Shown: positions 40,301-47,956, counted from the first letter of the stretch. The stretch is DNA of 64,000 bases from Streptomyces sp. NBC_00258 (GCF_036182465.1 NZ_CP108081.1:6634001-6698000), one strand, 5' to 3'. Translations and numbers: made by a program. The notes: generated by a model from the sequence alone, not told the origin.

Positions 40301-40729
40301 CGTGACGATCAGCGGCACGTCGGAGCGGCGGGCGTCGTCGTAGTGCCCGCCGACCAGCCGCTTCACGTCGAACAGCCGCCGGTCGACCGTGCCGTCCGCG
40401 ATCAGCGGCTCGGCGTCGCGCGGCACGACATACGCGTGACCGGCGGCCTGCTGGACGCGGAAGCCGATCCCCTTGCGGCCCTCGGCGGCCACCACACCGG
40501 TGACCTTGCCCTTGGCGTCCAGGGCCACCTTGTCGCCGGTCACGAGCGTGACCGTCCTGGCGGAGGCGGGGAGGGGGGCTTCGGTGGGGGCGGCCTGCGC
40601 GCCGCCGGACGTGCTCACCAGCAGTCCGGCGCCGAGCGCCGCCGCGAGAGCGGCAGCCGACGGGACCGTCATGACCGTTCGTTTCCTGTGCTTGTGCGAC
40701 TTCAACTCGGGCCTTTCGACATGGTTCAT
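37376..40729 (-). CDS. Large secreted subtilisin-like S8 peptidase (1117 aa)
   Basis: Secreted serine endopeptidase. I start at MNHVERPELKSHKHRKR (40729). The basic n-region leads into a long Sec signal (SAAALAAALGAGLLVSTSGG, ending AQAAP). A propeptide runs to about residue 210. The catalytic triad is intact: Asp in VAVLDTGIDATHPDL, His in GHGTHVAST, Ser in SGTSMATPHVAGAA; the oxyanion Asn is in FVIAAGNDG. After residue about 520 come Ig/Fn3-like beta domains (LDLATEAYGDDGKPAAEG; VTVPAGGEATATVTADT) typical of the 1100-1250-aa Streptomyces S8 enzymes. It converges on the LAL gene with only 39 bp between them. A role in nutrient release or wall turnover is inferred. Confidence 0.93.
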   Translation of the reverse strand: MNHVERPELKSHKHRKRTVMTVPSAAALAAALGAGLLVSTSGGAQAAPTEAPLPASARTVTLVTGDKVALDAKGKVTGVVAAEGRKGIGFRVQQAAGHAYVVPRDAEPLIADGTVDRRLFDVKRLVGGHYDDARRSDVPLIVTYDKGTSLSAGTFRSSGATVRRDLPSINGDAVRARKSEGSALWETLTSGTGSAKVRKIWLDGKVKASLDRSVPQIGAPAAHSAGYDGKGVKVAVLDTGIDATHPDLKDRIDAEKNFSAAADTVDRAGHGTHVASTIVGSGAASPAGTKYAGVAPGARLLVGKVLDDEGSGDDSGVIAGMQWAVAQGAEVVNMSLGGEDRPGIDPVEQAVNDLSAGSGALFVIAAGNDGPKEGTVGTPGSAAAALTVGAVDRQDAIAEFSSRGPTADGSLKPDLTAPGVDIVAAKAAEGFMGDPAADGYVSMSGTSMATPHVAGAAAILAQQHPDWTGSRIKAALTASAKPAAATSAYTQGTGRVDVAGAIAQQLTSSPASLGFGTQEFPHTDDQPVTKDVTYRNAGTGPVTLDLATEAYGDDGKPAAEGLFTVSPRQLTVPAGGEATATVTADTRAGTADGSFGGSVTATTADGTTTARTSLGVVREVESYDLTIKHLDLEGKVPDDAETGIYGLDNDIWTEVADKKDGEVTIRLPKGRYALEGRFFTGSAGRSVLLHPKFALTEDTTLVMDARKTKPVKVTVPDGAARPAGAMFFFHVDVNDKPYTSLYDAPSFGSMRVGQLGAPVPAAEASAMYHGIWTHKAVNYRLAWNRAGDLSGFTKNVRRSQLTEVKVVVGAPVKGRTATVWAAPLMPGGYFNLFQTPGRLPLTGTDYVLPNGIKWFYQVSQYGAPDEEGDPTWESTQVGAPRAYAAGRDHTQRFNVGVFGPSLPSGPLTHGADQPGALRSGDTFSAYLPLFSDGGGNVGNSAYTKARSSLHADGEEIFTVDEPLDGESHTVPAGRRSYKLDVDVSRSPAQSAVSTRVAATWTFTSAHVAGDTPEQLPLTVVRFAPKLSLASTAKARTTLTAPFTLQGAATEVASLRKLAFAVSYDDGRTWKKTNAVDGKHLKLRSPARPGTVSLRATLTDADGNTLKQTVYGAYRTTK

Positions 40730-40876
40730 GGCGATGTGGTCGCCGGCTCGGGGCAGCATCAGGGCGCGGCGGAGCGACACTGTGGCCGCTCGGCCGCGTA
40801 CTGGGAAAAAGGACAGAGAGGAGAACTGCGAGGGGGTCGGGTCGGACGAGGCGCCCGGCCGGACAGCGGCGCTCGG

Positions 40877-41899
40877 TCAGACGAGGCGCTTACGACCCCA
40901 GAGGATGACGAACGCCGCGATGCCGGCGGTCAGGGCCAGCAGGATCGAGGCGCCGAGCCACTGCATGGAGGACATCTGGGAGATCGGGATGTACTCGACG
41001 TTCCAGCCGACGACCTGTGCCTTCTCCAGGCAGGCGTTGGCGGCCTTGTCCGTCGCCTCGTTGCAGCTGCCGTAGCCGATGAGGTCGCCGGACGCGGTGA
41101 GGTAGGACTGGTCCACGGCATAGGCGCCGTCGGGCAGCTTCGGGAAGTTGTCTGCCCCGACACCGTTGCTGGTCGTGACGGTGATGACGTCCCCGAGGGA
41201 CATCCGGAAGTGCGACCACACCATTTGTACGACGACGGCGAAGCCGAAGGTGACGACGATGGACAGCAGGGTCCGGCGCAGCAGCATGCCGATCGCGATG
41301 CCGCCGACGACGGTGAACAGGCTGAGCGCCACGGGCACGGGTCCACTGCTGTCGAAGGCGTTTCCGTCGGACCAGTCCAGCGCGTACTGCGACGACTTGA
41401 CCGGCGACCACCACCAGGTGAACACGGCGGAGGCCGCCGCGGTGGACACCGCGACCACGAGTGCGGTCACCCCGAGCTTGGTGGCGAGCCAGCGGACGCG
41501 GCTGGTGGACTGCGCGTTGACCAGCTTGGCGGTGCCGCCCTCCAGATCCCCGGCGAGCAGCGGCGCGCCCAGGAGGACACCGATCAGGATGGGCGCGTAG
41601 CCGAGCAGTTGGCCGGCCATGCTGAGCGGCTTCCGGTTGAACTTCTCCTCCCAGCCGGACTTCAGCTCCGGCCAGCCGTAGCCGTCGAGGTACGTCACCA
41701 TCTGCTGGCGCCCGTAGAGCATCAACGCGACGGTGATCGCGGCGGCCGCCAGCAGGGTCCAGTAGGCGGCGCGGTGCTGACGCCAGACGAGCCAGTTCAT
41801 GCCGCTGAGCCGCAGGCCACGGCCACGGCCCGCCTGGGGGTGGGCGGATTCGGCGGAGGCCGGTCCGCCGGTGCTTCCGGCGCTGGTCATCGTGCTCAT
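40877..41899 (-). CDS. ABC transporter permease of GntR operon (340 aa)
   Basis: Integral membrane subunit of an ABC-2-like exporter. The start MSTMTSAGSTGG (41899) overlaps the ATPase stop (ATGA). After a 35-residue cytosolic tail there are six hydrophobic segments: AAYWTLLAAAAITVALMLYG; MAGQLLGYAPILIGVLLGAP; LGVTALVVAVSTAAASAVFT; VALSLFTVVGGIAIGMLL; TLLSIVVTFGFAVVVQMVW; and a C-terminal ASILLALTAGIAAFVILWGR. Between helices 5 and 6 is a loop of about 110 residues with two Cys, probably outside. With the adjoining ATPase it likely exports or detoxifies an envelope-active compound. Confidence 0.88.
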   Translation of the reverse strand: MSTMTSAGSTGGPASAESAHPQAGRGRGLRLSGMNWLVWRQHRAAYWTLLAAAAITVALMLYGRQQMVTYLDGYGWPELKSGWEEKFNRKPLSMAGQLLGYAPILIGVLLGAPLLAGDLEGGTAKLVNAQSTSRVRWLATKLGVTALVVAVSTAAASAVFTWWWSPVKSSQYALDWSDGNAFDSSGPVPVALSLFTVVGGIAIGMLLRRTLLSIVVTFGFAVVVQMVWSHFRMSLGDVITVTTSNGVGADNFPKLPDGAYAVDQSYLTASGDLIGYGSCNEATDKAANACLEKAQVVGWNVEYIPISQMSSMQWLGASILLALTAGIAAFVILWGRKRLV

Positions 41900-42861
41900 G
41901 CCGCCACCGCCTGCGGGGCGACGTAGGAGCTGGGACTGATCAGGGGCGGTGCCTCGGGGGAGCGCAGATAGGCGAGCAGGAGTTCCTCCAGGTTCGGGGT
42001 GCTCGCCTGCCACGGGCCGCCGCTGACCGGTCCGTCGGGGCGGACCAGCGCGGTGAACTGCCGTCCGCTGGTACGGGTTTCGACCACCGTGTGGTACGCC
42101 ACCTCCGCGGGCGCCCGCCCGTCGGAGTGGACCCCGGTCAACACGGCGTGCGCGGTGCGGAGTTCGTCGACCTCACCGGCGAGCCGCAGCCCTCCTTCAG
42201 CGATGACCAGCAGGTAGTCGCAGGTGTTCTCCAGCTCGGCGATCATGTGGGTGGACATCAGCACGGTGGTGCCGCGCTCGGCGGCCTCGGCCAGCAGGGT
42301 GCTCATCAACTCGTGGCGCACCAGCGGGTCGAGGTCGGACATCGGCTCGTCGAGGAGCAGCAGGTCGGGGCGCTTGCCGAAGGCGACGGCGAAGGCCACC
42401 CGGGTGCGCTGGCCGCCGGAGAGGGTGCCGATCTTCGCCTCGAAGGGCACATTGCCGGCGCGGACGATGTTCTCGGCGGCCCGCTGGTCCCAGCCGGGGT
42501 TCAGTTCACGGCCGAGGCGCAGGGTCTCGGCGACGGTGAAGCGCTTGAACAGCGGCTTCTCCTGGGCGAGGAACGCCGTACGCCGACTGGCCTCCGCGGA
42601 CTCGGGGAGCGCGCCGAACACCCGCAGGGTGCCGGTGGTCGGCGCCAGCAGGTTGGCGGCGATGGACATCAGGGTGGTCTTGCCGGCGCCGTTGGGGCCC
42701 ACGAGGCCGCAGATCCACCCGGCCGGCAGTCGGAAGGAGCAGTCCCGCAGGGCCCAGCCCCGGCGGTACTTCCTGCCGACCGCGTGGGCCTCCATCGCGG
42801 ACTCGCCCGTGAGGCCCCCGTATATCTCGTGTCCCCCGTAACCCGCCCCGTTGCTCATCAT
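41896..42861 (-). CDS. ABC transporter ATP-binding protein (321 aa)
   Basis: ATPase partner of the permease. The start MMSNGAGYGG (42861 or 42858) overlaps the GntR stop. Motifs are complete: Walker A GLVGPNGAGKTTLMS, Q-loop FLAQEKPLFKRF, signature LSGGQRTRVAFAVA, Walker B DLLLLDEPMSDLDPL, and switch His in VLMSTHMIAELE. The C-terminal 90 residues are the short beta extension common in YtrB-type transporters. It is translated in a coupled GntR-ATPase-permease unit. Confidence 0.93.
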   Translation of the reverse strand: MMSNGAGYGGHEIYGGLTGESAMEAHAVGRKYRRGWALRDCSFRLPAGWICGLVGPNGAGKTTLMSIAANLLAPTTGTLRVFGALPESAEASRRTAFLAQEKPLFKRFTVAETLRLGRELNPGWDQRAAENIVRAGNVPFEAKIGTLSGGQRTRVAFAVAFGKRPDLLLLDEPMSDLDPLVRHELMSTLLAEAAERGTTVLMSTHMIAELENTCDYLLVIAEGGLRLAGEVDELRTAHAVLTGVHSDGRAPAEVAYHTVVETRTSGRQFTALVRPDGPVSGGPWQASTPNLEELLLAYLRSPEAPPLISPSSYVAPQAVAA

Positions 42862-43271
42862 CCGTGCCCCCCGTGCCCGGCGGTCGCCCTGGTCGCGGCG
42901 TACCGCTCCTCCATGACCGACGTGACCAGTGCTGTCACGTCCTCCTGCTCCAGACCCGCTTCGTGGGCCCGGTCCATCCACGCCTCCAGCTCACCCCGCA
43001 GCGGTGAGTCCGCCCCCGCCTGGGGACGGGCCAGCGACTGACGGACGAAGGTGCCAAGACCCGGCCGCAGTTCGACCAGGCCCTCCCGGTCCAGCTCGCG
43101 GTAGGCCTTGAGCGTGGTGTTCGGGTTGACCGCGGAGGTCGCCGCGACCTCCTTGGCCGTCGGCAGCTGGTCCCCGGGCACGAGTACGCCGAGGCGCAGG
43201 GCCTGCTTGGTCTGCTGAACGATCTGCTGATAGGCGGCCACCCCGCTCCGCCTGTCGATCCGGAACTCCAA
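42858..43271 (-). CDS. GntR-family (YtrA subfamily) repressor (137 aa)
   Basis: Short GntR regulator, first gene of a three-gene operon with an ABC transporter, the classic YtrA arrangement. I use the TTG at 43271 (MEFRIDRRSGVAAYQQIVQQ), supported by the conserved YtrA N-terminus; the ribosome site (AGGGTGG) is not ideal. The winged helix spans residues 12-75: GVLVPGDQLPTAKEVAATSA, VNPNTTLKAYRELDREGLVE, LRPGLGTFV. The short helical C-terminal part makes the dimer. It probably represses its own operon from the palindromes at 43288-43304; the inducer may be a wall-active antibiotic, by analogy with ytr operons. Confidence 0.9.
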   Translation of the reverse strand: MEFRIDRRSGVAAYQQIVQQTKQALRLGVLVPGDQLPTAKEVAATSAVNPNTTLKAYRELDREGLVELRPGLGTFVRQSLARPQAGADSPLRGELEAWMDRAHEAGLEQEDVTALVTSVMEERYAATRATAGHGGHG

Positions 43272-43287
43272 CTTCCATCACCACCCT

Positions 43288-43304
43288 TTAGCTAATGAAC
43301 TAGT
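43288..43304. promoter_or_regulatory. Candidate GntR operator
   Basis: Two adjoining perfect palindromes, TTAGCTAA (43288-43295) and ACTAGT (43299-43304), lie 17-33 bp upstream of the GntR start in an AT-rich patch. This is where a YtrA-type autorepressor would bind. Which gene it controls is inferred. Confidence 0.45.
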
Positions 43305-43368
43305 GGATTGATGATGGAGTACGGATCGCGTACCTGTCAAAGACCCCAGGTCTCCGCCGTGAACGCCC

Positions 43369-43399
43369 TTGACCTGAACCAAAGTTGAGGTTCTACGTT
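43369..43399 (+). promoter_or_regulatory. MerR-type promoter (19-bp spacer) for a leaderless gene
   Basis: A -35 box TTGACC (43369-43374) and a -10 box TACGTT (43394-43399) are 19 bp apart. That long spacer is typical of MerR/SoxR-activated promoters. Between them is an 18-bp inverted repeat CCTGAAC-CAAA-GTTGAGG (43373-43390), with one mismatch, of the SoxR/MerR operator form. The expected transcription start coincides with the ATG at 43406, so the mRNA would be leaderless. Confidence 0.6.
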
Positions 43400-43405
43400 C
43401 CTTGT

Positions 43406-43849
43406 ATGGACACCACGAACGCCACGGACCCTGCTCGCCCCGCCCTCTCCGCCCAGGACACCGACGAGCTGCTGATCCGCGAACTCGTCGCACGCAGCCA
43501 GGAAGCCCAGACCGACCCGGAGGTGCTGCCGGCCCTGCACACCTCCGACCTGGTGCTCATCAACCTCGCCGGGCGGCGCGTCTTCGGACGGGAGGCCTTC
43601 GCGTCGGCCATGACCGCGGCGCTCGCCTCCCCGCTCAAGGACGTCAGGACGACGCTGGAGGTCGACGACATCCGGTTCGTACGTCCCGACGTCGCCGTCG
43701 TGAGCCTGACCAAGACGGTCCACGACGAACGGCCGGACATGCAGGGCCCGTCCGACTTCCCCTCGACCGGCGCGATGACCTACGTCATGACCCGCGGCGA
43801 GGACGACGACTGGCGCATCGCCCTGGCCCAGACGACACCGATCGCCTGA
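43406..43849 (+). CDS. SnoaL/DUF4440-like protein, SgcJ-EcaC type (147 aa)
   Basis: NTF2-like fold protein. The start MDTTNATDPARPAL (43406) is chosen because the MerR-type promoter places the transcript start at this codon; no ribosome site is present. The fold is seen in LIRELVARSQEAQTDPEVLP, ADLVLINLAGRRVFGREAFA and the C-terminal strands AMTYVMTRGEDDDWRIALAQ. Members bind small molecules or catalyse varied reactions; the usual catalytic residues cannot be assigned here. It stands alone, divergent from the GntR operon. A stress-linked, redox- or drug-induced role is inferred from its promoter. Confidence 0.8.
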   Translation: MDTTNATDPARPALSAQDTDELLIRELVARSQEAQTDPEVLPALHTSDLVLINLAGRRVFGREAFASAMTAALASPLKDVRTTLEVDDIRFVRPDVAVVSLTKTVHDERPDMQGPSDFPSTGAMTYVMTRGEDDDWRIALAQTTPIA

Positions 43850-43858
43850 GCCCGGTGG

Positions 43859-45247
43859 TCAGTTGGCCCCGCTGAACCGCCCGTCGTCGAACGTCACCAC
43901 GTCCTTGCCGTCACCGCCGACGACCCAGATGTGCGTGGGTCCCTGCTCGGGCATCGTCCAGTGCAGGACGACCTCGGCGCTGCCGTCCCGGTCGAGGTCG
44001 CGTACGGCGGCGATGTGGGCGTACCGCTCGGGCTTCCTGAGGTCGCGCCCGACGCCCGGGACGCGGGCTGGACCGAAGCGGTCGAGGGCGCTGGTCCGCA
44101 CGTCGGACGGGCTGCCCAGCAGGCCGCGGACCACGGTGACCTTCGCGGGCTTCGGATGCCCGCCCGACAGGTCGTCGACCAGCAGTTCGTCGCGGCCGTC
44201 GCCGTCCAGGTCGCCGGTGACGAGGTCGCCGGCCAGGTCCAGTTCGTACGGGCGCGACGGACCGCCGTCGCCCGGGAAGACGGTGAAGGTCCCGCCCACA
44301 CCGGGCGCCTCGCCGTCGGCCTCGTAGTTGCGGCTGCCGTCGTCCCCGATGACGACATCGCCCTTCTCGTCCCCGTCGAAGTCGCCGGAGGCGACCGCAC
44401 TGCCCGTCCCCAACTGCCGTGCCCGCGTGGCGAATCCGGCCGGTCCGTCGCCCGCGTGGAGCAGGGCGGCCGGGGCCTGACCGCCGTCGGTGGCACCCGG
44501 GTCGACCGCGGTGACCAGGTCCGCGGTCCGGTCGCCGTCGGCGTCACCGGTGTGGAGTGTGTAGGGATCCTTCGCGTAGAGGCCGGTGACGGGTCCGGGG
44601 CGCCCGCCACCGGTACGGGCCGGCTCACCGCTCCGGTCGAACGGGCCGTACCGGATACGGAGTCGGGGCTTGTCGACGGTGTCCTCCACGGCGGGCAGGT
44701 CGAGCCGGCCGTCGCCGTCGAAGTCGCCCGGGGTGCCGGTGGCCGCGGGCAGGGTCGTGTCCGGGGTCTTCGGGTCGGGGCCGGTCGGACCGCTCCAGAC
44801 GACGTGCTCGCCGAACTTCAGGTCGGCGTACCCGTCGGCGTCGAGGTCGGCGAGGACCGGGTAGGAGGGGAGGGGCGTGTCCGACTCCGCCGGGACAGCC
44901 GGGTCTTCGGGCTTCAGGACCGTGCGGGTGGCCGGGTCGAGGCCCTCGGCGGAGCCGTAGACGATGACGACGGAGTTCCGCCCGGCGCCGTCGCTGCCGG
45001 CCCCTTCGGACGAGGTGAGATACGCGAGGTCCGGGTGGCCGTCGCCGTTCACGTCGTCGGGGACCTTGCCGCCCTTGCCCCGGGGCACGGGAGCGGCGGG
45101 GATGGGCGGCGCCGGGCTCGTCGTGGCGGGAGAGGCCTCGCCCCTGCCCCGGTCCGTGTCGTCCTCGCCGGACCCGCCCTCCCCGCATCCGGCGGCGCAC
45201 AGCACCACGGCACACACGCCTGCGGCCGCTCCTCGTAAAGCCCTCAT
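43859..45247 (-). CDS. FG-GAP repeat lipoprotein, sixth paralog (462 aa)
   Basis: Isolated relative of the five FG-GAP proteins at the left end. The ATG at 45247 (MRALRGAAAGVCAVV) gives a lipoprotein signal with lipobox CAAGC at about residue 20. An acidic/Ser/Pro linker follows, then FG-GAP blades with DVNGDGHPD, DLDADGYAD, DFDGDGRLD, DADGDRTAD, DFDGDEKGD, DLDGDGRDE and DLDRDGSAE calcium loops. It is predicted to be anchored on the outside of the membrane. It is convergent with the SnoaL gene (9 bp apart) and is not in an operon. Confidence 0.9.
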   Translation of the reverse strand: MRALRGAAAGVCAVVLCAAGCGEGGSGEDDTDRGRGEASPATTSPAPPIPAAPVPRGKGGKVPDDVNGDGHPDLAYLTSSEGAGSDGAGRNSVVIVYGSAEGLDPATRTVLKPEDPAVPAESDTPLPSYPVLADLDADGYADLKFGEHVVWSGPTGPDPKTPDTTLPAATGTPGDFDGDGRLDLPAVEDTVDKPRLRIRYGPFDRSGEPARTGGGRPGPVTGLYAKDPYTLHTGDADGDRTADLVTAVDPGATDGGQAPAALLHAGDGPAGFATRARQLGTGSAVASGDFDGDEKGDVVIGDDGSRNYEADGEAPGVGGTFTVFPGDGGPSRPYELDLAGDLVTGDLDGDGRDELLVDDLSGGHPKPAKVTVVRGLLGSPSDVRTSALDRFGPARVPGVGRDLRKPERYAHIAAVRDLDRDGSAEVVLHWTMPEQGPTHIWVVGGDGKDVVTFDDGRFSGAN

Positions 45248-45258
45248 CCGACGACAAC

Positions 45259-45293
45259 ACCCCATGTCCTGGGGCTGAACCAGGACATGGGGT
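45259..45293 (-). terminator. Terminator of the EtfD-like gene
   Basis: A 14-bp perfect stem (ACCCCATGTCCTGG and its complement) with a 7-nt loop lies 27 bp past the stop of the 45320-47611 gene. It also overlaps the region just upstream of the FG-GAP lipoprotein start. Confidence 0.85.
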
Positions 45294-45319
45294 GCTTCGT
45301 TACGAGGATGACGCTCCGG

Positions 45320-47611
45320 TCACTTCACCGGCTGCGGCTCCGGTGCGCTCTCCGACTCGGCCTCGCCCGCCGGGGGTTCGTCGTCGATGGGGGTCTTCAC
45401 GGAGTCGAGCAGCAGCTGGGCCACGTCGACGACCGTGATGGACTCCTTCGCCTTGCCGTCGTTCTTCTTGCCGTTGACCGAGTCGGTCAGCATGACCAGG
45501 CAGAACGGGCAGGCGGTGGAGACGATGTCCGGGTTCAGCGAAAGGGCTTCGTCCACGCGCTCGTTGTTGATGCGCTTGCCGATCCGCTCCTCCATCCACA
45601 TCCGCGCGCCACCGGCACCGCAGCAGAAGCCGCGCTCCTTGTGGCGGTGCATCTCCTGCTGACGCAGGCCCGGGACGGCCGACATGATCTCGCGCGGGGG
45701 CGTGTAGATCTTGTTGTGACGGCCCAGGTAGCAGGGGTCGTGGTAGGTGATGAGGCCCTCGACCGGGGTCACCGGGATCAGCTTGCCCTCGTCGATCAGG
45801 TGCTGGAGCAGCTGGGTGTGGTGGATGACCTCGTAGTCGCCGCCGAGCTGCGGGTACTCGTTGCCGAGGGTGTTGAGGCAGTGCGGGCAGGTCGCGACGA
45901 TCTTCTTCGCGGACTTGGGCTTCTTCGACTCCGCGGTGAAGTTGCCCTCGTCGTCCATCTCCTCGCCGAAGGCCATGTTCAGCGCGGAGACGTTCTCCAT
46001 GCCGAGCTCCTGGAAGAGGGGCTCGTTGCCCAGACGGCGGGCGGAGTCACCGGTGCACTTCTCGTCGCCGCCCATGATCGCGAACTTGACGCCCGCGATG
46101 TGCAGCAGCTCGGCGAAGGCCTTGGTGGTCTTCTTGGCGCGGTCCTCGAGGGCACCCGCGCAGCCGACCCAGTACAGGTAGTCGACCTCGGACAGGTCCT
46201 CGATGTCCTTGCCGACGACCGGGATCTCGAAGTCGACCTCCTTGGTCCACTCCAGGCGCTGCTTCTTCGCCAGACCCCAGGGGTTGCCCTTCTTCTCCAG
46301 GTTCTTGAGCATCGTGCCCGCCTCGGACGGGAACGCGCTCTCGATCATCACCTGGTAGCGGCGCATGTCGACGATGTGGTCGACGTGCTCGATGTCCACG
46401 GGGCACTGCTCGACACAGGCGCCGCAGGTGGTGCAGGACCACAGGACGTCGGGGTCGATGACGCCGTTCTCCTCGAGGGTCCCGATGAGCGGGCGCTCGG
46501 CCTCGGCGAGGGCGGCGGCGGGCACGTCCTTGAGCTGCTCCGCGGTCGCCTTCTCGTTGCCCTCCATGTCCTTGCCGCCACCGGCGAGCAGGTAGGGGGC
46601 CTTGGCGTGGGCGTGGTCCCGCAGCGACATGATCAGCAGCTTCGGGGAGAGCGGCTTCCCGGTGTTCCAGGCGGGGCACTGCGACTGACAGCGCCCGCAC
46701 TCGGTGCACGTGGAGAAGTCGAGGATGCCCTTCCAGGAGAACTGCTCGACCTGGGATACGCCGAAGACGTCGTCGTCGCCCGGGTCGGTGAAGTCGATCG
46801 GCTCGCCGCCCGACGTCATCGGCAGCAGGGCGCCCAGCGCGGTGCCGCCCTCGGCGTTCCGCTTGAACCAGATGTTCGGGAAGCCGAGGAAGCGGTGCCA
46901 GGCGACACCCATGTTGGTGTTGAGCGCGACGGTGATCATCCAGATCAGCGAGGTGCCGATCTTGATCATCGCGACGAGGTAGACGAGGTTCTGGAGCGCG
47001 CCGAGGGAGAGCCCCTTGAAGGCGAGGACCAGGGGGTACGAGGCGAAGTACGCGGCCTCGTAGTGCTCGACGTGGTGGATCGCGCCCTCAAGACCGCGCA
47101 GGGTGTAGATGGCGAGGCCGATGGTGAGGATGACGTACTCGACGAAGTACGCCTGCCAGGCCTTGGAGCCCGCGAAACGGGACTTGCGGCCGGCCCGGGA
47201 GGGCAGGTTCAGCAGCCGGATCGCGATGAGCACGACGATGCCGACGATCGTCATCACACCGATGAACTCGGTGTACATCTCGAACGGCAGGAAGCCGCCG
47301 ATGACCGGCAGCACCCAGTCCGCCTCGAAGAGCTGGCCGTACGCCTGCGCGAGGGTCGGCGGCAGCGTCAGGAAGCCGATCGCGACGAACCAGTGGGCGA
47401 AGCCGACGATGCCCCAGCGGTTCATCCGGGTGTGACCCAGGAATTCCTTCACCAGGGTGATCGTTCGAGCCTTGGGGTTGTCGGTGCGGCTGCCCGCCGG
47501 CACCGGCTGGCCCAGCTTCACGAACCGGTAGATCTGCGCGACGGCTCGGGCGATGAGCGCAACGCCGACCACGGTCAGGACCAGCGACACGATGATCGCG
47601 GCGAGTTGCAT
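45320..47611 (-). CDS. EtfD-like membrane Fe-S oxidoreductase (763 aa)
   Basis: Heterodisulfide-reductase-type membrane protein like mycobacterial Rv0338c/EtfD, which passes electrons from fatty-acid beta-oxidation (via electron transfer flavoprotein) to menaquinone. The start MQLAAIIVSLVLTVVG follows GAGGAGTCCCGAA. Residues 1-270 carry about six membrane helices with candidate heme-type His (GFAHWFV, AIHHVEHYE). Residues 300-420 hold two 4Fe-4S motifs: CTECGRCQSQCP and CTTCGACVEQCP. The C-terminal half has two CCG-type cluster domains: CAGALEDR...CTGD and CPHCLNTL, then YHDPCYLGRHN and GFCCGAGGARMW. The Ala/Pro/Glu tail is disordered. All cluster cysteines are present. Confidence 0.9.
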   Translation of the reverse strand: MQLAAIIVSLVLTVVGVALIARAVAQIYRFVKLGQPVPAGSRTDNPKARTITLVKEFLGHTRMNRWGIVGFAHWFVAIGFLTLPPTLAQAYGQLFEADWVLPVIGGFLPFEMYTEFIGVMTIVGIVVLIAIRLLNLPSRAGRKSRFAGSKAWQAYFVEYVILTIGLAIYTLRGLEGAIHHVEHYEAAYFASYPLVLAFKGLSLGALQNLVYLVAMIKIGTSLIWMITVALNTNMGVAWHRFLGFPNIWFKRNAEGGTALGALLPMTSGGEPIDFTDPGDDDVFGVSQVEQFSWKGILDFSTCTECGRCQSQCPAWNTGKPLSPKLLIMSLRDHAHAKAPYLLAGGGKDMEGNEKATAEQLKDVPAAALAEAERPLIGTLEENGVIDPDVLWSCTTCGACVEQCPVDIEHVDHIVDMRRYQVMIESAFPSEAGTMLKNLEKKGNPWGLAKKQRLEWTKEVDFEIPVVGKDIEDLSEVDYLYWVGCAGALEDRAKKTTKAFAELLHIAGVKFAIMGGDEKCTGDSARRLGNEPLFQELGMENVSALNMAFGEEMDDEGNFTAESKKPKSAKKIVATCPHCLNTLGNEYPQLGGDYEVIHHTQLLQHLIDEGKLIPVTPVEGLITYHDPCYLGRHNKIYTPPREIMSAVPGLRQQEMHRHKERGFCCGAGGARMWMEERIGKRINNERVDEALSLNPDIVSTACPFCLVMLTDSVNGKKNDGKAKESITVVDVAQLLLDSVKTPIDDEPPAGEAESESAPEPQPVK

Positions 47612-47675
47612 TTCGGGACTCCTCGGGCCTGCGAGGTTCTCTTCGGGGTGGGTCTCCCGGTTCCCCGAAGATTGA

Positions 47676-47689
47676 TTACTAAGCGGTAA
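47676..47689. promoter_or_regulatory. TTACTAAGCGGTAA operator-like palindrome
   Basis: TTAC and GTAA half-sites flank 6 bp, 65 bp upstream of the EtfD-like start. TetR-family regulators of fatty-acid oxidation in actinobacteria bind TTAC-N-GTAA-type sites, which would suit an electron-transfer gene of beta-oxidation. The assignment is inferred from site shape and gene function. Confidence 0.45.
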
Positions 47690-47835
47690 CTTATGCAGTC
47701 CTCTGAGACTACCCACTCCTGTGTCCGCACTGTAGTCAGGGGTGCGGTGATCTGCGTCGCTGAGGCTTGCCTGAGTGGACCAGGTGTCGTGCCGACCTCC
47801 GCCCCGCGTCCCACCCCGCGGAGGCGTGCCCCTTT

Positions 47836-47878
47836 AGGGGCGCGGGGAACTGCGCGACAAGCCCCCACCGTCCCGCAG
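47836..47878. repeat. 43-bp dispersed intergenic repeat, copy 3
   Basis: Same element as at 4089-4131 and 30429-30471, in the same orientation. It starts AGGGGCGCGGGGAACTGCGC and ends CCCGCAG. Here it separates two divergent promoters, so it is not simply a 3' end element. Confidence 0.8.
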
Positions 47879-47931
47879 TCGGCAGCCGACCCGCAGGTCA
47901 GGGCCTAATTGCGCGTAAGGGCAAGATAAGA

Positions 47932-47952
47932 GTTGAGCCCCCACGACTCACC
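47932..47952. promoter_or_regulatory. Imperfect HAIR site (HspR operator)
   Basis: GTTGAGC-N7-ACTCACC departs from the HspR consensus CTTGAGT-N7-ACTCAAG at three or four positions but keeps the exact 7-bp spacing and the TTGAG/ACTCA cores. It lies just upstream of the dnaK -35 box, where a second HspR dimer would reinforce repression. Confidence 0.65.
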
Positions 47953-47956
47953 TCTG

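Noticed and set aside
37367..41926. 1519-aa plus-strand frame over the S8 peptidase and permease
   Set aside because: Antisense to an intact catalytic triad gene and a membrane protein; no domain pattern is visible in it.
45287..47689. 800-aa plus-strand frame opposite the EtfD-like gene
   Set aside because: Shadow of a gene with complete Fe-S motifs; the plus-strand translation is Val/Asp/Arg/Leu-rich with no motif.
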